Source: Lysobacterales bacterium
GTDB taxonomy: Bacteria; Pseudomonadota; Gammaproteobacteria; Xanthomonadales; SZUA-36
Direction of reading: 5' to 3'
Assembly (NCBI GenBank): GCA_013213875.1
Contig: JABSSV010000023.1
Span: forward strand, 1-6,920
Length of the DNA: 6,920 nt
Translations under genes and position numbers: made by a program
The notes under the pieces: model-generated
Told to the model about the DNA's origin: nothing
What the model saw: the letters and a program-made list of their open reading frames with translations, nothing else
Databases searched by the model: none
Shown: in pieces, positions 1 through 6,898 of the stretch
Layout of the letters: the number at the start of each line of letters is the position of its first letter
Numbering within the stretch: the stretch's first letter is position 1

Positions 1-270
1 CGCCTCCGGCGTGGAATCCCGAGCCGTCAGTCCTGTCCCGCCCGTGGTCAACACCACGTGCACCTCGGGCTCGGCAATCCAGGCCGAGACAATGGCGCGC
101 ATGTCGTAGCAATCATCACGGCACAGCTGGCGATCAGCGAGCCGGTGCCCCGCGGCCTCCAGCTGCTCGATCAGAGCTGCACCGGACGTATCATTATCGA
201 AGCTGCGCGTATCCGAGATGGTCAGAACTGCAATATTCAGGGGAATAAAGGGCCGTTCCTCATGTGCCAT
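1..270 (-). CDS. moaB: MoaB/Mog-family molybdopterin adenylyltransferase, N-terminal part (cut by window edge)
   Basis: Only the first 90 codons are present; the frame is open to base 1. Members of this family adenylate molybdopterin before molybdate insertion, although some MoaB proteins (the one in E. coli) are thought inactive, so activity is not certain here. The start reads MAHEERPFIPLNIAVLTISD, followed by the DNDTSG stretch (residues 25-30) typical of bacterial MoaB, and the substrate-binding TTGGTG motif at residues 75-80 with Asp85 just after it (TARDSTPEA). The DDTSG-like segment favours MoaB over MogA. The ATG lies 12 bp after the mobA stop, and a GAGGA ribosome-binding site at 284-280 overlaps that stop with 9-nt spacing. 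It is the last visible gene of the operon and fits a role in making cofactor for the formate dehydrogenase. A full protein would be about 170-180 residues. Confidence 0.88.
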   Translation of the reverse strand, partial: MAHEERPFIPLNIAVLTISDTRSFDNDTSGAALIEQLEAAGHRLADRQLCRDDCYDMRAIVSAWIAEPEVHVVLTTGGTGLTARDSTPEA

Positions 271-282
271 AGTGCTTTGTCC

Positions 283-915
283 TCAGCCGGGTACCGAATG
301 CTGGCGATCCCTTTGCAGCCACTGGGCGGCTTGGGCCAGGTCGGTCGGCGTATTTACATTGAAAAAAGGGTCCGGCTCGTCCTCTGCCGGCCACTCACAG
401 CTGCGGGCCTGGAGACCGTTCATAAGCGCCAGCAGGCCTGCGCCGTCCGGTGTGGCTAGAGCCGCCGCGACCGGCTCCCGGGTACTACGGTGCCACAGGG
501 AAAAGGTGGGCTGCAGCTGCCGGGCCCGGCGCGGCACCAGCACCTGATCACCCGGGCGGACCTCCGCCTGCAAACGGCCAACGAGGTCCCGGGGCAGGAA
601 CGGCGCGTCACAAGGACACAGGGCCAGCCACTCCTGTTCGCCACGCTGCAAGGCTTCCAGCCCGGCCAGCAGGCCTGCGAGGGGACCCCGCGCCTGGGCT
701 TGCGCGTCAGGCAAGGCCGTAAAAGCATACTGCGCGAAGCGTTCATCGCCCTGCCCCACCGCCAGCCAGCAGGGCGCTACCTGCGGTGCGAAACGCTCCA
801 GCACCTGTTCCAACATGGGGCGTCCGCCCAGGCTGACAAAGGCCTTGGCCTCACCACCCATGCGCCGCGCGGCACCACCGGCCAATAGCAGACCTGCACA
901 GGGCCCTGCGCTCAC
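283..915 (-). CDS. mobA: Molybdenum cofactor guanylyltransferase MobA
   Basis: A 210-residue protein, close to the usual length of about 195-210. MobA transfers GMP from GTP to Mo-molybdopterin to build the bis-MGD cofactor that FdsA needs. Visible motifs, in order: the N-terminal nucleotide-binding loop LLLAGGAARRMGG (residues 9-21) with Lys24, GPLAG (77-81), CPCDAP (100-105) with Asp103 at the expected Mg2+-binding position, QPTFSL (135-140), and FNVNTP (185-190), all in the order seen in MobA of other proteobacteria. The start is GTG, inside a GTGA overlap with the stop of fdsD, with GGAG at 924-921 giving 5-nt spacing. The overlap implies translational coupling to fdsD. A dedicated mobA next to a bis-MGD enzyme makes biological sense; whether a second genomic copy exists cannot be seen here. 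The protein is cytoplasmic, with no signal or membrane segment. Confidence 0.93.
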   Translation of the reverse strand: MSAGPCAGLLLAGGAARRMGGEAKAFVSLGGRPMLEQVLERFAPQVAPCWLAVGQGDERFAQYAFTALPDAQAQARGPLAGLLAGLEALQRGEQEWLALCPCDAPFLPRDLVGRLQAEVRPGDQVLVPRRARQLQPTFSLWHRSTREPVAAALATPDGAGLLALMNGLQARSCEWPAEDEPDPFFNVNTPTDLAQAAQWLQRDRQHSVPG

Positions 916-1127
916 GCAGGCTCCATACCCTTAACCGCCTGCATGGCCAGATCCGACAGACCGCTACCACCCTGCGCCACGTGCGCTGCCAACATCTGGC
1001 GCATGGTGGGCGCCCAAAAGCGGGTCAGATGGTCACGGATCATGTGTTCTGCATTGGCATTGAACGACAGATTGCGCGCGATGTCGTTGGCCATATGCAC
1101 CAGGTGTTCAACTTCCTGATCACTCAC
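912..1127 (-). CDS. fdsD: Formate dehydrogenase delta subunit FdsD
   Basis: A 71-residue protein of the FdsD family, small proteins encoded in fds operons. Family work in Rhodobacter capsulatus places FdsD in bis-MGD handling or assembly of active FdsA rather than in catalysis. The sequence has the family pattern: an N-terminal LVHMANDIARNL helix (residues 9-20) and the HLTRFWAPTMRQML block (33-46), which matches the conserved 'H-hydrophobic-x-(R/K)FW-x-P-x-M' core. There are no cysteines, so no metal-cluster role is suggested. The start is GTG within a GTGA overlap with the fdhD stop, and a near-perfect AGGAGGA site lies at 1143-1137 with 9-nt spacing, inside the last codons of fdhD. It sits between fdhD and mobA, both cofactor-maturation genes, as expected for an assembly factor. 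Confidence 0.93.
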   Translation of the reverse strand: MSDQEVEHLVHMANDIARNLSFNANAEHMIRDHLTRFWAPTMRQMLAAHVAQGGSGLSDLAMQAVKGMEPA

Positions 1128-1939
1128 GCTGAGTGTTCCTCCTCATACAGGCGTGCTGCGCCCGTGTAGATATTGTGCCTGCCGGGCCGGGTAAAACCCA
1201 GCAGGCTGAGACCGCTGGCGCGGGCCAGTTCGATGGCCAGACTGGTCGGTGCGGACACGGCCGCCAGCAACTCCACGCCGGCTACCACACTCTTCTGCAC
1301 CATTTCATAGCTGGCCCGGCTGGAAACCAGCAAAAAACCGGTACGCGGATCCTGCCCGGCGCGCAGCAGGGCGCCAATCAGTTTGTCCAGCGCGTTATGG
1401 CGACCCACGTCTTCCCGCGCCAGCGCGATACCGCCATCGGGCCTGCACCAGGCCGCACAATGTACGGCACCACTGGCCGCCTGCAAGGGTTGCTGGGCTG
1501 ACAGGGCTGCGAGCGCACGCTGCACGGCCGCATGTGCGATACGAAGGTTCTGGCTCAGGGGCTGGGGTGGGCGCACGGCCTGCTCCAGGGATTCGGCACC
1601 ACAGAGGCCACAACCGGTGCGACCCGTCAGGTTACGGCGTTGACTGGCGAGCCGCTCCGCGACCTCGCTGGCCACGGTCAATGCCAGTTCCAGGCCCTGC
1701 TCGCGTGGCACCACGCGTACCGCATGCAACTCCTGCGTATCCCTGAGCAGACCCTCGGTGAGACAGAAACCCAGCGCGAAGTCTTCCAGATCCATGGGCG
1801 TGGCCATCATCACCACGTAGCTCTGACGGTTGATGGTCAAAGCCACGGGTACCTCGCTGGCGACCAGGTCCTCGTCGGCGCTGCAACCCTGACCCTCGCG
1901 CCAGCGTTGCAGGCCCGCAAAGGCCCGCGTCTTACCCAT
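1124..1939 (-). CDS. fdhD: Sulfur carrier/sulfurtransferase FdhD (FdsC)
   Basis: FdhD moves sulfur from a cysteine desulfurase to the bis-MGD cofactor, supplying the terminal sulfido ligand required for formate dehydrogenase activity; in fds operons the gene is called fdsC. With the ATG at 1939 the protein has 271 residues, normal for the family. It shows SEVPVALTIN (residues 28-37), the GCGLCG motif with Cys110 and Cys113 (the conserved C-x2-C that carries persulfide), REDVGRHNALDKLIG in the second half, then the SSRASYEMVQKS block and a C-terminal GFTRPGRHNIYT segment. The frame stays open upstream to 2026, but that extension would overlap the end of fdsA by about 70 bp and is not family-like. 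The chosen ATG lies 17 bp after the fdsA stop, with only a weak GGGG ribosome-binding site at 1952-1949. The 3' end overlaps the fdsD start by 4 bp. Confidence 0.94.
   Translation of the reverse strand: MGKTRAFAGLQRWREGQGCSADEDLVASEVPVALTINRQSYVVMMATPMDLEDFALGFCLTEGLLRDTQELHAVRVVPREQGLELALTVASEVAERLASQRRNLTGRTGCGLCGAESLEQAVRPPQPLSQNLRIAHAAVQRALAALSAQQPLQAASGAVHCAAWCRPDGGIALAREDVGRHNALDKLIGALLRAGQDPRTGFLLVSSRASYEMVQKSVVAGVELLAAVSAPTSLAIELARASGLSLLGFTRPGRHNIYTGAARLYEEEHSA
1137..1143 (-). promoter_or_regulatory. Ribosome-binding site of fdsD (inside the end of fdhD)
   Basis: AGGAGGA lies 9 nt upstream of the GTG start of fdsD, within the fdhD codons for the Glu-rich tail (YEEEH). It supports the GTG start despite the absence of ATG there, and suggests efficient initiation in addition to coupling through the GTGA overlap. 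Confidence 0.75.
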
Positions 1940-1956
1940 GCCGCGACGCCCCGGAA

Positions 1957-4803
1957 TCAGTCCTCGCGGGCTGATTCGAGGAACTGCTCCTGCTGCTCCG
2001 TGAAGCGGCCATAGGCCTGCTGCCACTCGGATGGCTGGGTAACACGCGTTACCTGCACCGCCGTGACCTTGTACTCGGGGCAGTTGGTGGCCCAGTCAGA
2101 GTTTTCCGTGGTCACCACATTCGCGCCGGTCAGCGGGAAGTGGAAAGTGGTGTACACCATCCCGGGCTGCACCCGGTCCGTCACCACCGCGTGCAGCACC
2201 GTTTCGCCGGCGCGGCTTTCAATGCCGACCCAGTCACCATCGCGAATGCCCCGGAACTCGGCATCGTTCGGGTGAATTTCCAGCACGTCTTCACCATGCC
2301 AGCGGGAGTTTTCCGTACGTCGCGTCTGCGCACCCACGTTGTACTGGGACAGAATGCGCCCCGTGGTCAACAGCAGGGGAAAGCGCCGCGTGGTGCGCTC
2401 TTCCGTGGCCACATAACCGGTGATGGCAAAGAACCCCTTGCCGCGCACCATGCCCTGTTCGTGCATGGTGGGCGTACCCTCCGGTGCGGCCTCATTACAG
2501 GGCCACTGAATACTGCCGAGCTGATCCAGCTTCGCGTAGCTGACGCCGGCAAAGGTGGGCGTCAGGGCTGCGATCTCATCCATGATCTCGGACGGATGGC
2601 TGTAGTCCATGGGATAGCCCAGCGCATTGGACAGCAGCTGGGTCACTTCCCAGTCCTCATAGCCGGCCAGCGGCTCCATGACCTTGCGCACCGGCGATAT
2701 GCGGCGCTCCGCATTGGTGAAGGTGCCATTTTTCTCCAGGAAGGACGAGCCGGGCAGAAACACATGCGCATAGCGGGCCGTCTCATTGAGAAAAATATCC
2801 TGCACAATCAGACACTCCAGCGCCCGCAGCGCCGCGTCCACATGGTGCGTGTTCGGATCCGACTGGGCCACGTCCTCACCCTGCACGTAAAGGGCCTTGA
2901 AGCGCCCGGCCACGGACGCATCAAACATGTTCGGGATACGCAGGCCCGGTTCTGGCTGCAGCGTTACGCCCCAGGCCGCTTCAAACTGCGCTCGCACCTC
3001 GGCATCGGACACATGCCGGTAGCCCGGCAGTTCATGCGGGAAGGAGCCCATATCGCAGGAACCCTGCACGTTGTTCTGGCCGCGCAGCGGATTCACGCCC
3101 ACGCCCTCACGGCCAAGATTGCCCGTGGCCATGGCCAGGTTGGCAATGCCCATGACCATGGTTGACCCCTGCGTGTGTTCGCTGACCCCGAGACCGTAGT
3201 AAATGGCGCCGTTGCCGGCCTGCGCATAGAGCGCCGCGGCACCGCGCATCTGCTCGGCCGGTACGCCGGTGACCTCGGCCAGCGCCTCCGGCGAATGCTG
3301 CGGTTGGAGAATGAAATCGCGCCACTGCTCATAGGCCTCGTGTTCGCAGCGCTCCCGGATAAAGGCCTCATCCTGCAGACCCGCATCGAGAATCGCATAG
3401 GCCATGGCATTGGCAAAGGCCACGTTGGACCCCGGACGCAGCTGCAGATGATAGTCCGCCTTTACATGCGGCCCGCTCACCAGCTCAATTTCCCGTGGAT
3501 CCACCACAATCAACCGCGCACCCTCGCGCAGACGCCGTTTCAGACGCGAACCAAAGACCGGATGCGCATCGGTGGGATTGGCACCAATCAGCATCACCAC
3601 GTCCGCTTCGGCCACCGATTCAAACGCCTGCGTCCCGGCGGACTCGCCCAGCGTGGTCTTCAAACCATAGCCCGTGGGCGAATGGCAGACGCGGGCGCAG
3701 GTATCCACGTTGTTGTTGCCAAAGCCCGCGCGCACGAGCTTCTGCACCAGATAGGTCTCTTCATTACTGCAGCGCGAAGAAGTGATACCACCCACGCTGT
3801 CGCGGCCGTATTCGGCCTGAATGCTGCGCAGCCGTTGGGCGGCGAAGCTGATGGCATCATCCCAGCTCACTTCCCGCCAGGGCTCATCGATGCTGTCGCG
3901 GATCATGGGCGTGGTAATACGGTCGCCATGGGTAGCGTAGCCCCAGGCGAAGCGGCCCTTGATGCAGGCGTGGCCTTCGTTGGCCTGACCATCCTTCCAG
4001 GGCGTCATGCGCACCACCTCGCCCTCTTTCAATTCCGCCCGGAATGAGCAACCCACCCCGCAGTAAGCGCAGGTGGTCACCGCAAAGCTGTCCGGCGTGC
4101 CGTGTTCACGCACGGCCTTTTCCGTCAGTGCGGTGGTGGGGCAGGCGTCCACGCAGGCCCCGCAGGAAACGCATTCCGATTCCATAAAATTATCGAGCTG
4201 ACTGGCAGCGATCACGGAATCAAAGCCGCGCCCATCCACGGTCAGGGCAAAGGTGCCCTGGGTCTCCTCACAAGCCCGAACACAGCGGTAACAGACGATG
4301 CAGGATTTTGGATCAAAGCTGAAATAGGGGTTGGACTCATCTACCGGCAGCTGCTGGTGATCGCGGCCGCCGAGGTCATAGCGCGAGTGGGACACGCCCA
4401 GCTCCGCAGCCAGATCCAACAGCGCATTCTCAATGCCATCTTCCGGCCGGTGGTCCGACAGGTACAGCTCGATGACGTTGCTGCGCAGCGATTGCAGCTG
4501 GTCGGATTCGGTCCGCACCACCATGCCCTCTTCCACCGGCGTGGTGCAGGAGGCAGGCGCGCCCCGACGCCCCTCCACCTCCACCAGACAGACGCGACAG
4601 GATCCAAAGGCGGCCAGGCTATCGGTGGCGCACAGTTTGGGGATATCAATGCCCGCCAGGGCCGCCGCGCGCAGGATGGAGGTGCCGGCCGGTGCGCTGA
4701 TGGACCGGCCGTCAATGGTCAGCTGCACGGGCGCGCCATCGGCCGCCGGCGTGCCCAAATCAGCCTGCGGGGTGTAAGGATTCAGCGGTAATACGGCTGC
4801 CAT
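1957..4803 (-). CDS. fdsA: NAD-dependent formate dehydrogenase alpha (catalytic, bis-MGD) subunit FdsA
   Basis: A 948-residue catalytic subunit that oxidises formate to CO2. Domains in order: a ferredoxin-like [2Fe-2S] domain (about 26-100; Cys58, 69, 72, 86); a two-cluster 4Fe-4S domain (Cys168, 171, 174, 178 and Cys211, 214, 217, 221); the molybdopterin oxidoreductase domain, beginning with a [4Fe-4S] site (Cys245, 248, 252, 280, then Lys282); and the C-terminal dinucleotide-binding domain (about 805-920, with TTGRILSQYN and NCPEYKV). The Mo ligand is Cys373 (codon TGC at 3687-3685, so not selenocysteine) followed by His374, and Arg574 lies 201 residues after Cys373, the same spacing as the active-site Cys386/Arg587 pair of R. 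capsulatus FdsA. There is no twin-arginine leader, so it is cytoplasmic. Odd: after His118 the Cys ligands of the His-Cys3 [4Fe-4S] site are absent (residues 112-150), while flanking domains are intact. The start is ATG with AGGAG at 7-nt spacing, 15 bp after fdsB. Confidence 0.97.
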   Translation of the reverse strand: MAAVLPLNPYTPQADLGTPAADGAPVQLTIDGRSISAPAGTSILRAAALAGIDIPKLCATDSLAAFGSCRVCLVEVEGRRGAPASCTTPVEEGMVVRTESDQLQSLRSNVIELYLSDHRPEDGIENALLDLAAELGVSHSRYDLGGRDHQQLPVDESNPYFSFDPKSCIVCYRCVRACEETQGTFALTVDGRGFDSVIAASQLDNFMESECVSCGACVDACPTTALTEKAVREHGTPDSFAVTTCAYCGVGCSFRAELKEGEVVRMTPWKDGQANEGHACIKGRFAWGYATHGDRITTPMIRDSIDEPWREVSWDDAISFAAQRLRSIQAEYGRDSVGGITSSRCSNEETYLVQKLVRAGFGNNNVDTCARVCHSPTGYGLKTTLGESAGTQAFESVAEADVVMLIGANPTDAHPVFGSRLKRRLREGARLIVVDPREIELVSGPHVKADYHLQLRPGSNVAFANAMAYAILDAGLQDEAFIRERCEHEAYEQWRDFILQPQHSPEALAEVTGVPAEQMRGAAALYAQAGNGAIYYGLGVSEHTQGSTMVMGIANLAMATGNLGREGVGVNPLRGQNNVQGSCDMGSFPHELPGYRHVSDAEVRAQFEAAWGVTLQPEPGLRIPNMFDASVAGRFKALYVQGEDVAQSDPNTHHVDAALRALECLIVQDIFLNETARYAHVFLPGSSFLEKNGTFTNAERRISPVRKVMEPLAGYEDWEVTQLLSNALGYPMDYSHPSEIMDEIAALTPTFAGVSYAKLDQLGSIQWPCNEAAPEGTPTMHEQGMVRGKGFFAITGYVATEERTTRRFPLLLTTGRILSQYNVGAQTRRTENSRWHGEDVLEIHPNDAEFRGIRDGDWVGIESRAGETVLHAVVTDRVQPGMVYTTFHFPLTGANVVTTENSDWATNCPEYKVTAVQVTRVTQPSEWQQAYGRFTEQQEQFLESARED

Positions 4804-4810
4804 GTCAGTT

Positions 4811-4815
4811 CTCCT
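4811..4815 (-). promoter_or_regulatory. Ribosome-binding site of fdsA
   Basis: AGGAG lies 7 nt upstream of the fdsA ATG in the 15-bp gap after fdsB. It fixes the fdsA start firmly and is one of the two strongest ribosome-binding sites in the operon, fitting an abundant catalytic subunit. Confidence 0.8.
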
Positions 4816-4818
4816 GAT

Positions 4819-6354
4819 TCAATCTGCGCCGAAGTCTTCCGGGAAGTGCTTCAGCGCGCTGCGCACGGGAAAGGGCGTCATGCCACCCATGGCGCACAGC
4901 GACCCCTCAACCATGGTGTCGCAGAGTTCGTCGAGTAGCGCGAGATGGCGCTCGCGCTCCTGTTTGAGGCGAATCCGGTCGATGATTTCCATACCGCGCA
5001 CGGAGCCTACCCGACAGGGCGTGCATTTGCCGCAGGACTCCACCGCGCAGAATTCCATGGCAAAGCGGGCCATATCGCCCATATCTACCGTATCATCAAA
5101 GACCACCACGCCGCCGTGGCCAATCATCCCGCCCACCTCGGCAAAGGCCTCGTAATCCAGCGCCGTGTCCCACAGACTCGCCGGCAGATAGGTACCCAGA
5201 GGACCACCCACCTGGACCGCGCGCACGGGCCGGCCGCTCATGGAGCCGCCGCCATAGTCCTCAATCAGACGGCGCAAGGGTTCGCCGTAGGGCACTTCCA
5301 CCAGCCCGCCGCGGCGAATGTTGCCACCCAGCTGGGCCGTGAGCGTGCCGCGGGAGCGGCCCGTGCCGTAGGCCTCGTAGGCGGCACCGCCAGCTGCCAG
5401 AATGGTGCTGGCCGCAGCCAGGGATAGCACGTTATTAACCACGGTGGGTTGGCCAAACAGGCCCTCAATCGCAGGCAAGGGAGGCTTGAAGCGCACCAGA
5501 CCACGCTTGCCCTCCAGGCTGTCGAGCATGGACGTCTCTTCACCGCAGATATAGGCATTGGCGCCGAGGCGCAGCTCGATATGAAAGTCGCGACCGCTGC
5601 CCAGGAGGTTTTCGCCCAGCACGCCATGCTCACGCGCCAAAGCCAGCGCCGCACCCAGCACTTCATAGGCCCGTGGATACTCGGACCGCAAATAGATGTA
5701 GCCCTTGCTGGCGCCGACGGCCATGCCGGCAATCGCCATGCCTTCGATGAGCTGATAAGGGTCTGCTTCCATCAGTAGGCGGTCGGCGAAGGTGCCCGAA
5801 TCCCCTTCATCGGCATTGCAGGCAATATATTTCTGCTCCGCCGGCGCGTCGAGCACGGTCTGCCACTTGATACCCGTGGGGAAAGCGGCGCCGCCCCGGC
5901 CGCGCAGGCCAGAAGCTTTGATCTCATCCACGATGGCCTGCGGTGTCATGCTGGCCGCGCGGGCCAGCCCCTGCAGTCCGCCCTGAGCCCGATAGTCGTC
6001 CAGCGACAGCGGGTCGCCGATACCGGCGCGGGCAAAGGTCACGCGGGTTTGTTGCGCCAGCCACGGGTGGGCCTCGATGTCGCCCAGGGCCAACGGGTGT
6101 TCGCCCGCGGCCGGAAAATCCGCCGCAAAAAGCTCGGGGATGTCCTCCGGTCGCACCGGGCCAAAGGCCCGTCGCCCGTTGTCATCTTCAACCTCCAGTA
6201 GGGGCTCCAGCCAGTAGGCACCGCGGGAGCCGTTGCGTACCAGTTCCATAGGCTCGCCACGCCGAGCCGCCTCATTGACCACCAGCGCAGCGACAGCGTC
6301 GGCGCCCAGCGCCGCTGCCGTGGTATCCGCCGGCACAAAAATACGGCGCGTCAT
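4819..6354 (-). CDS. fdsB: NAD-dependent formate dehydrogenase beta subunit FdsB (FMN/NADH-binding, NuoF-like)
   Basis: A 511-residue diaphorase subunit, close to the roughly 520 of characterised FdsB. It binds FMN and NAD+ and delivers electrons from FdsA to NAD+. The N-terminal 110 or so residues form the thioredoxin-like domain found in FdsB (RNGSRGAYWLEPLLEV at 40-55) and carry no cluster cysteines. The NuoF-like core follows: glycine-rich GLRGRGGAAFPTG (149-161), NADEGDSGTFADR (180-192) for FMN/NADH binding, CGEETSMLDSLEG (270-282) and VVNNV (305-309). A C-terminal [4Fe-4S] cluster is ligated by Cys441, Cys444, Cys447 (ESCGKCTPCR) and Cys487 (SLCAMGG). The DEGDSGTFADR form and the fused N-terminal domain distinguish it from complex I NuoF. 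The ATG overlaps the fdsG stop (ATGA), with AGGGG seven bases upstream as a probable ribosome-binding site. It is soluble and cytoplasmic. Confidence 0.97.
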   Translation of the reverse strand: MTRRIFVPADTTAAALGADAVAALVVNEAARRGEPMELVRNGSRGAYWLEPLLEVEDDNGRRAFGPVRPEDIPELFAADFPAAGEHPLALGDIEAHPWLAQQTRVTFARAGIGDPLSLDDYRAQGGLQGLARAASMTPQAIVDEIKASGLRGRGGAAFPTGIKWQTVLDAPAEQKYIACNADEGDSGTFADRLLMEADPYQLIEGMAIAGMAVGASKGYIYLRSEYPRAYEVLGAALALAREHGVLGENLLGSGRDFHIELRLGANAYICGEETSMLDSLEGKRGLVRFKPPLPAIEGLFGQPTVVNNVLSLAAASTILAAGGAAYEAYGTGRSRGTLTAQLGGNIRRGGLVEVPYGEPLRRLIEDYGGGSMSGRPVRAVQVGGPLGTYLPASLWDTALDYEAFAEVGGMIGHGGVVVFDDTVDMGDMARFAMEFCAVESCGKCTPCRVGSVRGMEIIDRIRLKQERERHLALLDELCDTMVEGSLCAMGGMTPFPVRSALKHFPEDFGAD

Positions 6355-6851
6355 TCCTCTACCCCTGCGGCCAGCGGTACCAGCTCGTCAAAGCGCTCCG
6401 GTGTGACCCGCGCATGCACCGTGTCACCGATGCGCAGAGACGGGGTACAGGCGCAGTTACCGAGACAATAGACCGGCTCCAGCGTATAGCGTCCGTCCGG
6501 CGTGGTCTCGTGATAGTGGATGCCCAGACGCTGATGGATATGCGCTTCAAGCTGCTGCACACCCATGGCCTTGCAGGCCTCGGCCCGACACACCTGCAAC
6601 ACCGTTTCCCCGGCTGGCTCCGTGCGGTAGTCGTGGTAGAAACCAATCACGCCCTGCACTTCGGCGCGGGACAGATTCAGCGCTGCCCCTATCGGCGGTA
6701 CGGCTGCGGCCGGAATGTAACCGAGGGCGCCCTGCACATGATGCAGGATTTCCAGTAGGGCGCCGTCCTTGTCCGCATGCGCTAGCAGGGCCGCTTCCAC
6801 GGCACGTTCTGTTTTTATATCCACAAATGCATCAGGCCCAAAAGATTCCAA
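6351..6851 (-). CDS. fdsG: NAD-dependent formate dehydrogenase gamma subunit FdsG ([2Fe-2S], NuoE-like)
   Basis: Up to 166 residues; a thioredoxin-fold [2Fe-2S] protein related to NuoE that partners FdsB beside the FMN. The cluster ligands are Cys88 and Cys93 (C-x4-C) and Cys129 and Cys133 (C-x3-C, in YCLGNC). The N-terminal helical region has the family's GALLEILHHVQGALGYIP stretch (30-47) and VIGFYHDYR (68-76). The start is uncertain. The frame has no in-frame ATG near its beginning; the upstream limit is a TGA at 6857-6855. Candidates are TTG at 6851, GTG at 6824 and GTG at 6800, none with a strong ribosome-binding site. If the promoter proposed at 6857-6885 is right, TTG at 6851 would lie at about +1, which favours GTG at 6824. 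The 3' end overlaps fdsB by 4 bp. It is the first gene of the operon. Confidence 0.94.
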   Translation of the reverse strand: MESFGPDAFVDIKTERAVEAALLAHADKDGALLEILHHVQGALGYIPAAAVPPIGAALNLSRAEVQGVIGFYHDYRTEPAGETVLQVCRAEACKAMGVQQLEAHIHQRLGIHYHETTPDGRYTLEPVYCLGNCACTPSLRIGDTVHARVTPERFDELVPLAAGVEE

Positions 6852-6856
6852 AAATC

Positions 6857-6885
6857 AGTGTAGTGCCGCTCACTTGGGGAGACAA
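6857..6885 (-). promoter_or_regulatory. Putative sigma70-type promoter of the fds operon
   Basis: Read on the minus strand, TTGTCT (6885-6880) and TACACT (6862-6857) are separated by exactly 17 bp. Each box matches 4 of 6 consensus positions. This places a transcription start near 6850, just ahead of or at the fdsG coding region. It is the best candidate in the 69 bp of upstream DNA available, but a two-box match of this quality can occur by chance, and another promoter may lie beyond the window. Confidence 0.35.
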
Positions 6886-6890
6886 ATTGG

Positions 6891-6898
6891 CCTATAGG
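6891..6898. repeat. 8-bp perfect palindrome upstream of the putative -35 box
   Basis: CCTATAGG is self-complementary and lies 5 bp upstream of the proposed -35 box, a position where an activator could bind. The symmetry does not extend into the flanking bases. Formate dehydrogenase operons of this type are often controlled by a LysR-type regulator, but I see no clear extended dyad that would mark its site. It could be chance. Confidence 0.2.

Noticed and set aside
1940..2026. Longer form of fdhD starting at 2026
   Set aside because: The extra 29 residues would overlap the conserved frame of fdsA and do not resemble FdhD N-termini; the ATG at 1939 gives a normal-length protein just after the fdsA stop.
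3685..3687. Possible selenocysteine at the Mo-ligand position of FdsA
   Set aside because: The codon reads TGC on the coding strand, a plain cysteine followed by CAT (His374); no recoding is needed.
2140..4047. Long plus-strand open frames opposite fdsA (about 341 codons at 2140-3165 and 290 codons at 3175-4047)
   Set aside because: They are antisense to a certain gene, have no recognisable domains or plausible ribosome-binding sites, and are rich in His/Arg/Gly/Ala as expected from the complement of GC-rich coding sequence.
4819..6851. fdsG/fdsB as part of a complex I (nuoEF) or bidirectional hydrogenase operon
   Set aside because: The fused N-terminal thioredoxin-like domain of FdsB, the FdsA catalytic residues, and the neighbours fdhD and fdsD identify formate dehydrogenase; no hydrogenase or membrane subunits are present.
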